The notes beneath the pieces are model-generated. The model saw only the letters and a list, made by a program, of their open reading frames with translations, was not told the origin of the DNA and did no database searches. Below are positions 50,183-58,743 of a stretch of DNA of 64,000 nt, piece by piece. The translations under genes were made by a program, and so were the position numbers. Source of the DNA: Myxococcales bacterium (GTDB lineage Bacteria; Myxococcota_A; Polyangia; Polyangiales; Ga0077539); the NCBI GenBank assembly GCA_016793325.1, contig JAEUKI010000062.1, positions 545,137 to 609,136 of the forward strand, read 5' to 3'. Every line of letters begins with the position of its first letter. Position 1 is the stretch's first letter.

Positions 50183-51400
50183 ATGGCAAACAGCTCGAAG
50201 ATCATCGTGCAGAAATTCGGGGGCTCGTCGGTCGCGGACATCGCCAAGATCCGCCGCGTCGCCGAGCGCGTCGTCGCGACCAAGCGCGCGGGCTACGCCG
50301 TGTGCGTCGTCGTCAGCGCGATGGGAAAGACCACGGACCAACTGTTGGCCCTCGCCAACGAGGTGAGCGCGAGCCCCCCGCGTCGCGAGCTCGACATGTT
50401 GCTCACCGTGGGAGAGCGCACGACGATGGCGCTCCTCGCGATCGCGCTCCAAGCGATGGGCGAGCCCGCGATCTCGTTGACGGGCTCGCAGTCCGGGATC
50501 CTGACCAACGACCGTCACTTCGACGCGAGGATCATCGAGGTCCGTCCGTTTCGCATCGAAGACGAGCTCGCGCGCGGCCGCATCGTGATCGTCGCGGGCT
50601 ACCAGGGCATGAGCTACAAGCGCGAGATCACGACGCTCGGACGCGGCGGGAGCGACACGACCGCGGTGGCCCTCGCGGCCGCGCTCGGCGCAGAGCGCTG
50701 CGAGATCTACTCGGACGTCGACGGCGTGTACACGGCGGATCCGCGGGTCGTCGGCGACGCGAAGCACATCGCGGAGATGGGCTACGAAGAGCTGCAAGAG
50801 ATGGCCGAGGCGGGCGCGAAGGTGCTCAACGCAGAGGCCGTCGAGTTCGCCAAGCGCCACGGGATCGCGATCTACGCGCGAAAGACCGACGATCCGTTGA
50901 AGGGCGCCAAAGAGACCGTCGTGCGGCTCGGCGTCGTGCGCGAAGCCTCGGGCGTTCGCGCGGTCGTGAGCGAAGCGAAGATCGCGTACGCGAGGGTGCG
51001 AGGCAGCGCGCTCGGGGCGGTGACGCGCGCGTGCGGCGCAGCGGAGGTTCCGATGAAGGAGCTGCACGCGGGCGGGGGCGAAGTGCGCTTCGTGGTTCCG
51101 CTGTCGAGGGTGCCCGACTGGAGCACGGGGCGCGCGGCGATCGAGGCCGAAGGCGGCGAAGTGCGCGAGGACCTCGGCGCCGTCTCGCTCGTCGGCGATG
51201 GAATCACCCGCGACGTCCGCGTCCTCGAGCGCGCCCTCTCGGTGCTCGCGCGCGAGTCCATCGTCGCCGAGAGCTTGGTGACGACAGCGTTTCGAATCAG
51301 CGTCCTCGTCGAGCGGCCCAAGGTCGACGCGCTCACGCGCGCGCTTCACGCAGAGTTCGTCGCGACCGACGGCGCCAACGTCGGGATGGAGAGCGAATAG
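50183..51400 (+). CDS. lysC: Aspartate kinase
   Basis: A 405-residue aspartokinase, the first step of the lysine/threonine/methionine pathway. The N-terminal KFGGSSV motif, the catalytic GRGGSDTTAVALAAALGAER and EIYSDVDGVYTADPR segments are intact, and two ACT domains follow for feedback control. Length is normal for the LysC type. The ATG at 50183 is preferred; a GTG three bases earlier is possible. It ends 26 bp from the convergent kinase gene, with no hairpin seen between. Confidence 0.95.
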   Translation: MANSSKIIVQKFGGSSVADIAKIRRVAERVVATKRAGYAVCVVVSAMGKTTDQLLALANEVSASPPRRELDMLLTVGERTTMALLAIALQAMGEPAISLTGSQSGILTNDRHFDARIIEVRPFRIEDELARGRIVIVAGYQGMSYKREITTLGRGGSDTTAVALAAALGAERCEIYSDVDGVYTADPRVVGDAKHIAEMGYEELQEMAEAGAKVLNAEAVEFAKRHGIAIYARKTDDPLKGAKETVVRLGVVREASGVRAVVSEAKIAYARVRGSALGAVTRACGAAEVPMKELHAGGGEVRFVVPLSRVPDWSTGRAAIEAEGGEVREDLGAVSLVGDGITRDVRVLERALSVLARESIVAESLVTTAFRISVLVERPKVDALTRALHAEFVATDGANVGMESE

Positions 51401-51426
51401 ACTCGTATATTGAATGTGTGTGCGCT

Positions 51427-53172
51427 CTATAGCTGCACCGTCGCGCGCACGCTCGTGTCGTAGCGAGCGCCCGTCGCGGGCCAGCTCACGGCGCGGAGCG
51501 CGCGCTCGATGCACGCGCGTTCGGTGTCCGTCCCCTCGTGGGCGACGGGGTGGAGGGACTCGATCGAGCCGTCGGGGTTCACGCGGACGCGATAGTTCGT
51601 GAGGAGCCGCATCGCGTAGTGAGTACGAGGGTCGACGCAGCGCTCGAGCCGCGGGGTGACGAGCGGCGCGACGGCGTCTCGAACGCCCCGCCCGGCCGTG
51701 CTCGAGTACTGCACCGAGAGGCGATTTCCCGGGCGATTTCCTGGCGACGACGGGAGGACGACTGCGGGTGGACCCGAAAACGGCGCGGCGTTCGTCGCGG
51801 GCTCCAGGGAAGACACCGTCGTCGTCGCCGGTCGCTCGATCACCGCCGCGGGTGTCGTGTGCTCGTTGGACGGCGGCGCCGTGTTCGCGTGCGCGATCAC
51901 CACGGTGATTCCACTGTCCGTCGCTGCGCGCGGGCGAGGGCGCGCTCCGTTGGCGATCGCGGGCTCGGCCACGCGCGGCTCGCTCGGCGCGACGCGCGCG
52001 TCTGCACCCTCACCGCTCGCCCTCACCACGAGCGGAACTCGCTCGTCGATCGCAACCGCGCTGATCGGACCCACTTGCGCCGTGGTCGTTGGTTGCCGCG
52101 CCCAGGACTGCAGCGCGACCGCGCCGCCCGCGGCGATGGTGACCCCGATGGCGATGCCCACCGCCACGGGCGCGAACGTCCGCGTTCGTTCGGGCGCGGT
52201 TTGGCTCGGCAACGACGGGACTGTTGATTGTGTGTGCGCCATTGCCACGGGCGCGGCGAGGGCGCTGTGCGACGCGCCCGGCGTCGAGACGTTCGCGGCC
52301 GCGGGAAGGGGCGAGGGCGCCATGGCGACCGCGGCGCGATGGGGAAGCAACGCGCGCAATCGACGGGCGACGAGGCCGGCGCTCTGCGGGCGGTCCGCGG
52401 GGTTGTGGGCGAGCAGCGACGAGACGAGCGCGCCGAGCTCGGCGGGGACCTCGGGGTTGATTTCGTGGGCGGGTTTCAGCGGCCCTTGGCTGCGGCTCGC
52501 GGAGAAGGGATGAAACCCGACGATGCATTTGTACAGGACGACGCCCATCGCCCAGAGATCCGCGGCGGGTCCGACGCGCTCGCCGGCGAGCTGTTCGGGG
52601 GCCATGTACGCGGGCGTTCCGACGGCGACGCCGGTGGCGGTGCGGGCGTCGTCGATGGGCGCGGTCATCAAGCGCGCGACGCCGAGGTCGATCAAGCGGC
52701 ATCGCTCCGCGGGTCCCGAGCCGACGATCATGAGGTTGCTCGGCTTGATGTCTCGGTGAACGACCCCTGCGACGTGCAGGGCGTCGAGCCCTTCGAGCGC
52801 GTCCGCCGCGAGCGTCGCCGCGCGCGTCCAAGCGATGCGTTGCTCGCGCGCGAGGATGTCTTCGAGCGCGACGCCGTCGACGAGCTCCATCACGAAGAAG
52901 GGAGGATCGCTGTCGAGCGAGAGGTCGTGCAGCGCGACGAGGGCGGGGTGCGACACGGCGGCGGTCGCGAGCGCCTCGCGCTTGAACCGCGCGCGAAGGG
53001 CAGTGTCCACGAGGTGATCGCCGCGGATCACTTTGATGGCGACGCGACGCGCGAGCACCTCGTCGCGAGCTTCGTAGACGGTGCCCATCCCGCCGGAGGC
53101 GATGATATAGAGCACACGAAATCGACCGCCGAGCGTCTGACCGACGAGCGCCTCGGGCGAGCGCGAGACCAT
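51427..53172 (-). CDS. Hanks-type Ser/Thr protein kinase with TonB-like C-terminus
   Basis: A 581-residue kinase. The catalytic domain (1-275) is intact: ASGGMGTVYEA, K47 in RRVAIKVIRG, HRDIKPSNLM, IDLGVARL (DLG in place of DFG), GTPAYMAPEQ and DLWAMGVVLY. A Pro/Ala-rich linker leads to one membrane helix (VAVGIAIGVTIAAGGAVAL, about 340) and an outside part. The last ~90 residues, CVDPRTHYAMRLLTNYRVRVNPDGSIESL, look like the TonB/AgmX-type C-terminal fold common in myxobacteria. It should sense outside signals and phosphorylate inside. The start at 53172 lies beside the ~26-bp repeat array. The PP2C at 36337 could oppose it. Confidence 0.92.
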   Translation of the reverse strand: MVSRSPEALVGQTLGGRFRVLYIIASGGMGTVYEARDEVLARRVAIKVIRGDHLVDTALRARFKREALATAAVSHPALVALHDLSLDSDPPFFVMELVDGVALEDILAREQRIAWTRAATLAADALEGLDALHVAGVVHRDIKPSNLMIVGSGPAERCRLIDLGVARLMTAPIDDARTATGVAVGTPAYMAPEQLAGERVGPAADLWAMGVVLYKCIVGFHPFSASRSQGPLKPAHEINPEVPAELGALVSSLLAHNPADRPQSAGLVARRLRALLPHRAAVAMAPSPLPAAANVSTPGASHSALAAPVAMAHTQSTVPSLPSQTAPERTRTFAPVAVGIAIGVTIAAGGAVALQSWARQPTTTAQVGPISAVAIDERVPLVVRASGEGADARVAPSEPRVAEPAIANGARPRPRAATDSGITVVIAHANTAPPSNEHTTPAAVIERPATTTVSSLEPATNAAPFSGPPAVVLPSSPGNRPGNRLSVQYSSTAGRGVRDAVAPLVTPRLERCVDPRTHYAMRLLTNYRVRVNPDGSIESLHPVAHEGTDTERACIERALRAVSWPATGARYDTSVRATVQL

Positions 53173-53252
53173 CGGGCGCTACTGTGCCCGAACGATGCGC
53201 GTCGCGAAACTGGGGAGTCGACGGTCGCACGGAGATTCGAGCGAGCTCGCGG

Positions 53253-53935
53253 GTGAAGCGCGTGAGGTGCGATCGCGGGGGGAGCGCGCGATTGCGTGAT
53301 CGCGAGGTGAAGCGCGTGAGGCGCGATCGCGAGTGAAACGCGTGGCGCGATCCCGAGTGAAACACGCGTGGCGCGATCGCGTGGGAAACGCGCGTCACGC
53401 AATCGCGTGGGAAACGCGCGTGGCGCGATCGCGAGTGAAACGCGTGAGGCGCGATCGCGTGGTGAAACGCGCGTCACGCAATCGCGTGGTGAAACACGAT
53501 TCGCGCGGTCCCCGTTGGCGTAGCCAACGGGCTAGGCCGCCTCGAAGACGAGGCGGAGATGTGGCGCAAAGCGCCACCGGAGAGTCGCGCGTTGGCGACG
53601 AGATCGACGACGCAAACGTATTCGCCCGCGTAGATCGTGTCGCCCGCGTGAACGACGTTGCGTACGCTCGCTCGTCGTCTCGATCGCTCCGCCGCTCGCG
53701 CGCTGGTCCGGCTTCGCCGGACATCTCCGCCTCGTCTTCGAGGCGGCCTAGCCCGTTGGCTACGCCAACGGGGACCGCGCGAATCGTGTTTCACTCGAGA
53801 TCGCGCCTCACGCGTTTCACTCGCGATTGCGCCTCACGCGTTTCACCCGCGATCGCGCCACACGCGTTTCACCCCGCGATCACGCCCCGCGCGTTTCCCC
53901 ACGCGATTGCGTGCCGCACGTTTCACTCGCGATCG
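53253..53935. repeat. Inward-facing ~26-bp repeat arrays
   Basis: Left array: GATCGCG-nnGTGAAACGCGTG-type units starting at 53253, 53307, 53333, 53357, 53383, 53409, 53435, 53462 and 53489 (spacings 24-27 bp, one gap of 54). Right array, on the other strand: GCGTTTCAC units near 53788, 53813, 53839, 53865, 53891 and 53918. Units differ by a few bases. Between them lies the perfect inverted repeat described separately. No gene is supported between 53173 and 53947. Confidence 0.85.
53489..53794. repeat. Perfect 74-bp inverted repeat with hairpins (MITE-like)
   Basis: 53489-53562 and 53721-53794 are exact inverted copies. Inside each arm are stems CCCGTTGGC/GCCAACGGG (53511-53531) and CCGCCTCG/CGAGGCGG (53538-53557). 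The 158-bp centre has GTGGCGC/GCGCCAC and GTCCGGC/GCCGGAC hairpins at its edges. The exactness suggests recent origin or gene conversion. Confidence 0.88.
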
Positions 53936-53947
53936 CGCGATGGCGGC

Positions 53948-54409
53948 TCACCACGGGGCGCCTTCGTCGGTGAGCATCGAGAGCGGGGCGACGGGGGCTC
54001 CGTCGCGAACCGCGCGAAAGCAATCGAGCACTTCTTCGCCGCGGAGCGGGAGCGCGTCGAGCTCCTCGATCGTGACCCAGCGGGCTTCGAGCGAATGCTC
54101 GTCGGGCTCGGATTTCAAGCGAGCATCTCCCTTGGGTTCGGCCACGAAGAACACGCGACAGCGAACGCTCCCGCCGGGCTGAGGCGAGTGCTCGACGCGG
54201 AGCAATCCCGTGAGCGCGACGTCGATCCCGGCCTCTTCCTTGGTCTCTCGGACGGCGGCTTCTGTCAGCGTTTCTCCAGGCTCGACGCGGCCAGCGGGAA
54301 AATACCAGAGCTGCCCGTGCTTCTTCTCGCGCACGAGCGCGAAGCGGTCTCCGTGCCTCACGACGACCATCGCGAAGTACCAGGTGGGGAGCGGTCTACG
54401 GTCGCTCAT
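53948..54409 (-). CDS. NUDIX hydrolase
   Basis: A 153-residue Nudix enzyme cleaving a nucleoside-diphosphate-linked compound. The Nudix box GRVEPGETLTEAAVRETKEE plus AGI matches GX5EX7REUXEEXGU exactly, so it should be active. YFPAGRVEPGE and the acid C-terminal part resemble MutT/ADP-ribose pyrophosphatase types; the substrate is not evident. It diverges from the small exported-protein gene at 54496 and its end lies beside the ~26-bp repeat array. Confidence 0.93.
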   Translation of the reverse strand: MSDRRPLPTWYFAMVVVRHGDRFALVREKKHGQLWYFPAGRVEPGETLTEAAVRETKEEAGIDVALTGLLRVEHSPQPGGSVRCRVFFVAEPKGDARLKSEPDEHSLEARWVTIEELDALPLRGEEVLDCFRAVRDGAPVAPLSMLTDEGAPW

Positions 54410-54480
54410 GGCTCGTTCCTCGTGCAGAAGGTTTCGCGGCTGCGAAGGACGATTGAATCTCGTTGGTCAACCGATCGTCG

Positions 54481-54486
54481 TACGCT
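54481..54486 (+). promoter_or_regulatory. Possible -10 box, short leader
   Basis: TACGCT ends 9 nt before the ATG at 54496, with no ribosome site between. Confidence 0.35.
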
Positions 54487-54495
54487 GTCCCTGCC

Positions 54496-55086
54496 ATGAT
54501 GCAACGAATTCGACGCCATGCCGCGCCCGCGCTCGGGCTCTCGATCGCCATCGCCTCCGCGGGTGCGCTCGCACAAGTCGTGATCGGCGGAACAGGCTTC
54601 ATCACGGTCTCGGTCGCTGGCGTCGGTGCCGTGGGCGGCGGGCTCGCGGGCGACGCGAGGCTCCCGGTGACCGCGTCGGGGGCGCGCTACGACGTCGCGA
54701 CCAACACCGTTCGCATCTCGGCCAACGGTCGACGAGGCGCTGTTCGCCGCATCGAAATCGAGGTTCCCCGCGCGAGGCAGGGGCAGAGGATCGACCTCGG
54801 AACGGCGACGGGCGCGTCGATCCGCATCACGCTCGAGCCCAACTCGACGCTCGATTCGGGCCGCGGGTTCGTGCAGTTCGATACGCTCACGCCCCAGCGC
54901 GGCGTGGGTCGCTACGAAGGGACGTTTCAACAGGGCCAGACGCCCGTGGTCGTGCGCGGGCAGTTTCAAGTGACGTTCTCGCCGGCCGTGGGCGGACCTG
55001 CCAACGGAGCGAATCCGGGGCCGGGACCCACGCCGGGCCCCACCAACGGATCGCCGCGCGCGAACACGGACGCTGGGCGCGGGTAG
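54496..55086 (+). CDS. Small exported protein, unknown
   Basis: A 196-residue protein with a signal peptide (RHAAPALGLSIAIASAGALA) and a beta-rich body (VIGGTGFITVSVAGVGAVGG; RISANGRRGAVRRIEIEVPR; NSTLDSGRGFVQFDTL) ending in a Pro/Gly-rich tail. No family recognised. Two ATGs lie at 54496 and 54499; both give the same signal peptide. It would be periplasmic or secreted. Confidence 0.65.
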   Translation: MMQRIRRHAAPALGLSIAIASAGALAQVVIGGTGFITVSVAGVGAVGGGLAGDARLPVTASGARYDVATNTVRISANGRRGAVRRIEIEVPRARQGQRIDLGTATGASIRITLEPNSTLDSGRGFVQFDTLTPQRGVGRYEGTFQQGQTPVVVRGQFQVTFSPAVGGPANGANPGPGPTPGPTNGSPRANTDAGRG

Positions 55087-55140
55087 CGAGCGTCGAGTGG
55101 CCAACGCGGGTGGGCGCAGCAGCAAGCAGCCACTTGGGCG

Positions 55141-55404
55141 CGGCAGCCAGCAGCCGCGCACTGTGCCTCGAAGAGATCACGAGGCTCCGTCACACGATCT
55201 ATCTCGGCAGGCGTTCTCGCTCGCGCTCGAACTTCGAGCGAAGAGTCTCTCGAACTCTACCTGCGCATTTGCAGGCGATCCGAAGCACTCTCGCGCCCCA
55301 GCTCACGCTCCTAAGTTCGAGCGCAGCGAGAACACCTGCGGAGCTAGCTCGAGGTCACTCGCTGACCGGGTCTGCGAAGCACAGTGCGCCGCTGCTTGCT
55401 GCCG
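55141..55404. repeat. Imperfect inverted repeat, 34-bp arms
   Basis: Arms 55141-55174 and 55371-55404 match with four mismatches (CGGCAGCnAGCAGCnGCGCA core, then CTGTGCnTCG). The 196-bp centre shows no gene. The stretch 55087-55523 has no supported gene and looks like a small non-autonomous element. Confidence 0.65.
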
Positions 55405-55523
55405 CGTCGGGCGTGATGGAGTTGTGCTTGGGAATCTCCAGTTTGTTTACCACAGGTGACGAATGATGAGCGCTTGCTCCGACGCACCCGCCGCTCGCCC
55501 GCGCACGAACCGCAATCACACAC

Positions 55524-56207
55524 CTACGACCGCGGCGCGAACGGGTCGTCCTGCGGAACTCCGTGGGTTCGGTCCGTTCCGTCGGCGCGCTTCTCGCCTT
55601 CGACCGGCTTGTTGTCCGAACGTCCATTCTCTTCGGACTCGCGGTCGTTTTCTTCGGACTCGCTCGTGTCCGAAGAGGCTCGCTTGCCCTTGAGAAAGAG
55701 GGAGGGCGCGAGGGTGTCGGCGTCGCCTTCGTTCCAGCGGAAGTACGTGATCGCGCGGCGGATCTGGCTCCAGTCGTTGACGAAGAGCGTGTAGATCCTC
55801 GCGCGGAGATCCTGGTGCTCGCGGCGCTTTGTGTTCTTGTCCGCGGTCTCGACGGCGCTTCGAATGGCCTCGGCGCGGTTGCGCATGTACGCGACTTCGG
55901 ACTTCGTGACCGCTGTCGGGACCTCGCCCTTGTCGAGAACGGCTTCGAAGATCGCCGCGAGCGTGAGCAAGTCACGAGAGAGATCGTCGCGTCCGGCGCC
56001 GTCCTTGATGGACTCGACCTCGGACTGCGAAACCGCCCCGCGCGCGACGAGGGGCAGTGCGTCGGCGATCGCGATCGAGCGGATCTTCTCGCACTCGTTC
56101 GTGAGCGCCTCGAGCTCGAGCTTCTTCGCGTCGTCATCGGACTTTCGTTGAACGTCGACCGCGAGCATCGCGCGCGACGTGTCATCGAAGTTGTCGAGGG
56201 CCGACAC
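55524..56207 (-). CDS. Hypothetical protein, 227 aa
   Basis: A soluble, mostly helical protein with a strongly charged C-terminus (SESEENDRESEENGRSDN). Parts such as ESIKDGAGRDDLSRDLLTLA, SEVAYMRNRAEAIRSAVETA and DWSQIRRAITYFRWNEGDAD look like real coding sequence. I do not recognise the family. It starts with GTG at 56207, at the edge of the phased palindrome array, and points away from the Rhs gene; a protein acting on the array would be well placed, but nothing in the sequence shows DNA binding. Confidence 0.65.
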   Translation of the reverse strand: MSALDNFDDTSRAMLAVDVQRKSDDDAKKLELEALTNECEKIRSIAIADALPLVARGAVSQSEVESIKDGAGRDDLSRDLLTLAAIFEAVLDKGEVPTAVTKSEVAYMRNRAEAIRSAVETADKNTKRREHQDLRARIYTLFVNDWSQIRRAITYFRWNEGDADTLAPSLFLKGKRASSDTSESEENDRESEENGRSDNKPVEGEKRADGTDRTHGVPQDDPFAPRS

Positions 56208-56234
56208 ATCGAAGCCCGGTGGGGTGGGCGCCGT

Positions 56235-56495
56235 GGATCACGATCCACGCGCGGCGGGGGGGAGGGGCGCCGAGCCGGATCGTGATCCAAACGCGACGGG
56301 GGACGGGCGCCGGTGGTGGATCGTGACCCCAAACGTGCGAGGCGCGGGAGGCGAAGCGCGGATCGTGATCCAGAAAGTGACGCTGGGGACCGGGCGAGGT
56401 GGATCGTGATCCAGAAAGTAAGCGTGGGCAGCGGGGCCACGTGGATCGTGATCCAAACGAGCTAGGGTGTTTCGGGAATTTGTGGATCGTGATCC
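56235..56495. repeat. Seven phased palindromes, 41/42-bp spacing
   Basis: GGATCGTGATCC-type palindromes begin at 56235, 56277, 56318, 56360, 56401, 56443 and 56484. Distances are 42, 41, 42, 41, 42, 41, a mean of 41.5 bp, close to four turns of B-DNA. The wider unit is GTGGATCGTGATCCARAA. Copy 1 has the centre inverted (GGATCACGATCC) and copy 3 has one change (GGATCGTGACCC). The DNA between copies is G-rich and not conserved. The last copy lies inside the start of the Rhs frame. Confidence 0.9.
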
Positions 56496-58743
56496 GAAAT
56501 GGAGTTGCGGTGGGAGGCTCGCGAGCTCGTGGTCTCTGGGCCTCATGCAAAACGTCACGTATCCCGACGGCGAGTCCGTGGCGTACGTGTACGACCACGG
56601 CGGCAACCTCGAGTCCGCCGCGAGCGCCGCTCGCACGTACGTGAGCAACATCCACTACGACCACTTCGGTCGCAGAACGCGCGTCCGAAATGGCAACGGA
56701 ACGGAGACGGTGTACACCTTCGATGCGGTGATGCAGCGGCTCTCGCAGACGGACACGACAACCGACTCGGGCGCGACGGCGCTCCAAGCGCTGCGCTACA
56801 CCTACAACTCCGTGGGCTTGATCAGCCGCATTCAGAACGTGATCGCCCCGGGACCGATGCGCGGAAGCTCGGATCACAACTTCACCTACGACGAGCACGA
56901 GCAGCTCGTGACCGCCACGGGATCGTTTCATCACGACAGCGGCGACGAGCGCCGGTACTCGCTGACGATGGACTACGACTCGATCGGTCGGACGACGAAG
57001 ATGAAGCAGACCGACGAGCTGCTCGCGTCCGGCGGTGGCGTGACGACGGTGACCGAAACCACGCGCAACAACACGTACGCGTATGCGGGACCGCGCGTTC
57101 ATGCGGCGTCGCAAGTCGGCGGAAACGAGTACTGGTACGACAATAACGGCAATCAGGCGTGGCGCTACAACGCGTCGAGCGGGGATTGGCGAGCGTTGTC
57201 GTGGGACGACGAGGATCGGTTGGTGGGAGCGTTTGTTCCTGGGACGAGCGAGTACTTCAACTACGACGCGGGCGGAGCACGCACGCACAAGACCGACTAC
57301 ACCGAGACGACGCTGTACCCGAGCGCGTTCGTCACGATCCGTAACGGCGGCGAAGTGACCAAGCACGTGTGGGCCGGCGGCGAACGAGTCGGAAGCGTGG
57401 TGCGCCCCGACGGCGGAGGCGTGGGCGACGAGCGCGCCTACTGGACGCACAACGATCACCTCGGCGGCGGCCACTACGTCACCACGAGCGTCGGCGCTGT
57501 GTACGAAATGGCCGAGCGGCTTCCGTTCGGAGAAAACTGGGTCAGCGCTCGCGCGGGAACCGACCGCGTCGCGCCGGGCTTCGCGGGCGGCGAGCACGAC
57601 GAGAGTATCGGGCTGAACTATCACGGCGCGCGGTACTACGACGCCAAGGAGGCCCGGTGGACCGGGCGCGATCCGGCGCTCGAAGGCAATGTGGCGAGTG
57701 GGGGTGTTTTCGACCCGAGGAATCTCGAGTTGTATGCGTATGCGTTCAACTCGCCAGTGAGCTATTCGGATCCGGATGGGCGGCAGAGCGTGCCGACGGG
57801 TCCCCGGCCGAATGCGAGTGCGCAGCCAGCGGCCGTAGACCCAGTACTCGTGGGACCCTGGCCGACCGTCTACAATCCGCACAACCCGCCAGATCCGAGA
57901 GAATTGCCTGAGCCGGGAGTCATCATTCGAGGCAATCCTCGCCGCGGCGCTCGTCCAAGGCCGGAGTACCGTTCGCTGAATTCGAGCCCGGGCGCTCCAT
58001 CCTCAACCCCAGCTCAGCCAGCACTTTCCGCTCAGGAAGCAGGTCGCAGGCTTGGCTTGGTTCGGTTGGGAATCCGTGCCGCGCGGCTGCAAGGACTCAC
58101 TCAAGCAGCCGACTGGCTTGAATGGTGGATTCATCCGGCGAACCAGGGAGAGGCTGTTGTTCACAACACGCGCGCGTTTGCCTCTGATTCCTCGAATCAA
58201 GCAGTGCAGGATGCTGTTGACCAGGTTGTCGCGAACGCCCGTTCGATGCGAGCGCAGGGACAGTTGTCGGGAACATCCACCGAAGTTAGAGGCAGCCAAA
58301 TGATAACTCCACTGGGAGGGCCGGCAAACAGCACAAGAGAACGCGACGTTAGCATTTCTCTCGGGACTTACAGCGTTGCTGTGCACGCGGACGTGCGTTT
58401 GGGGCGTTCTGGCGAAATTCTGCTATCAAACTGGAGGGCGCAGTTTTTCGACTTCTATGACTTCAACATAGGCGCATCGGCACCGATCTCGTTTCCAGCC
58501 AGTTCCCTCAACTCAGTTGAGCGAGTTGTGATAAACGCGGTTGTTCGAAACGCGATGCCCGGCAATCCTGGCCTTGTCCCACAGTACAGCGGACGGCGAC
58601 TGACGGGCTACACAATCAGTCTTCCGGACGCGTACTTCGCAGCATTGGCGAATAGTGGCTATGCACACAACTATCCCGTGCGAAGCACTGTCTTCTCGCC
58701 TAGAGACACCCCCGGAGTAGTTGCGCCGGCGTTCGTCCGATGA
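56467..58743 (+). CDS. 5'-truncated Rhs protein with variable toxin-like tip
   Basis: A 758-residue open frame that begins abruptly inside an RHS core. Residues ~27-432 hold YD repeats (MQNVTYPDGESVAYVYDHGG; IHYDHFGRRTRVRNGNG; EYWYDNNGNQAWRYN) and the conserved core end LNYHGARYYDAKEARWTGRD, then SDPDGR at 433-438, after which the tip starts. The tip (~320 residues) matches nothing I recognise; DVSISLGTYSVAVHADVRLG and LSNWRAQFFDFYDFNIGAS are its clearest stretches. GC falls to 50% in 58441-58500. Rhs/TcC proteins normally have over 1000 residues ahead of this point, so the N-terminal shell is missing; the frame opens in the palindrome array. An ATG at 56545 is an alternative start. It may be a silent cassette or a remnant that recombines with a full rhs elsewhere. 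Confidence 0.72.
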   Translation: MFREFVDRDPKWSCGGRLASSWSLGLMQNVTYPDGESVAYVYDHGGNLESAASAARTYVSNIHYDHFGRRTRVRNGNGTETVYTFDAVMQRLSQTDTTTDSGATALQALRYTYNSVGLISRIQNVIAPGPMRGSSDHNFTYDEHEQLVTATGSFHHDSGDERRYSLTMDYDSIGRTTKMKQTDELLASGGGVTTVTETTRNNTYAYAGPRVHAASQVGGNEYWYDNNGNQAWRYNASSGDWRALSWDDEDRLVGAFVPGTSEYFNYDAGGARTHKTDYTETTLYPSAFVTIRNGGEVTKHVWAGGERVGSVVRPDGGGVGDERAYWTHNDHLGGGHYVTTSVGAVYEMAERLPFGENWVSARAGTDRVAPGFAGGEHDESIGLNYHGARYYDAKEARWTGRDPALEGNVASGGVFDPRNLELYAYAFNSPVSYSDPDGRQSVPTGPRPNASAQPAAVDPVLVGPWPTVYNPHNPPDPRELPEPGVIIRGNPRRGARPRPEYRSLNSSPGAPSSTPAQPALSAQEAGRRLGLVRLGIRAARLQGLTQAADWLEWWIHPANQGEAVVHNTRAFASDSSNQAVQDAVDQVVANARSMRAQGQLSGTSTEVRGSQMITPLGGPANSTRERDVSISLGTYSVAVHADVRLGRSGEILLSNWRAQFFDFYDFNIGASAPISFPASSLNSVERVVINAVVRNAMPGNPGLVPQYSGRRLTGYTISLPDAYFAALANSGYAHNYPVRSTVFSPRDTPGVVAPAFVR

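Noticed and set aside
53253..53935. CRISPR array at the ~26-bp repeats
   Set aside because: The units are contiguous and degenerate with no unique spacers, and they face inward on both strands.
56235..56495. CRISPR array at the phased palindromes
   Set aside because: The conserved unit is only 12-18 bp, the copies vary, the spacing alternates by helical phase and no cas gene is in the window.
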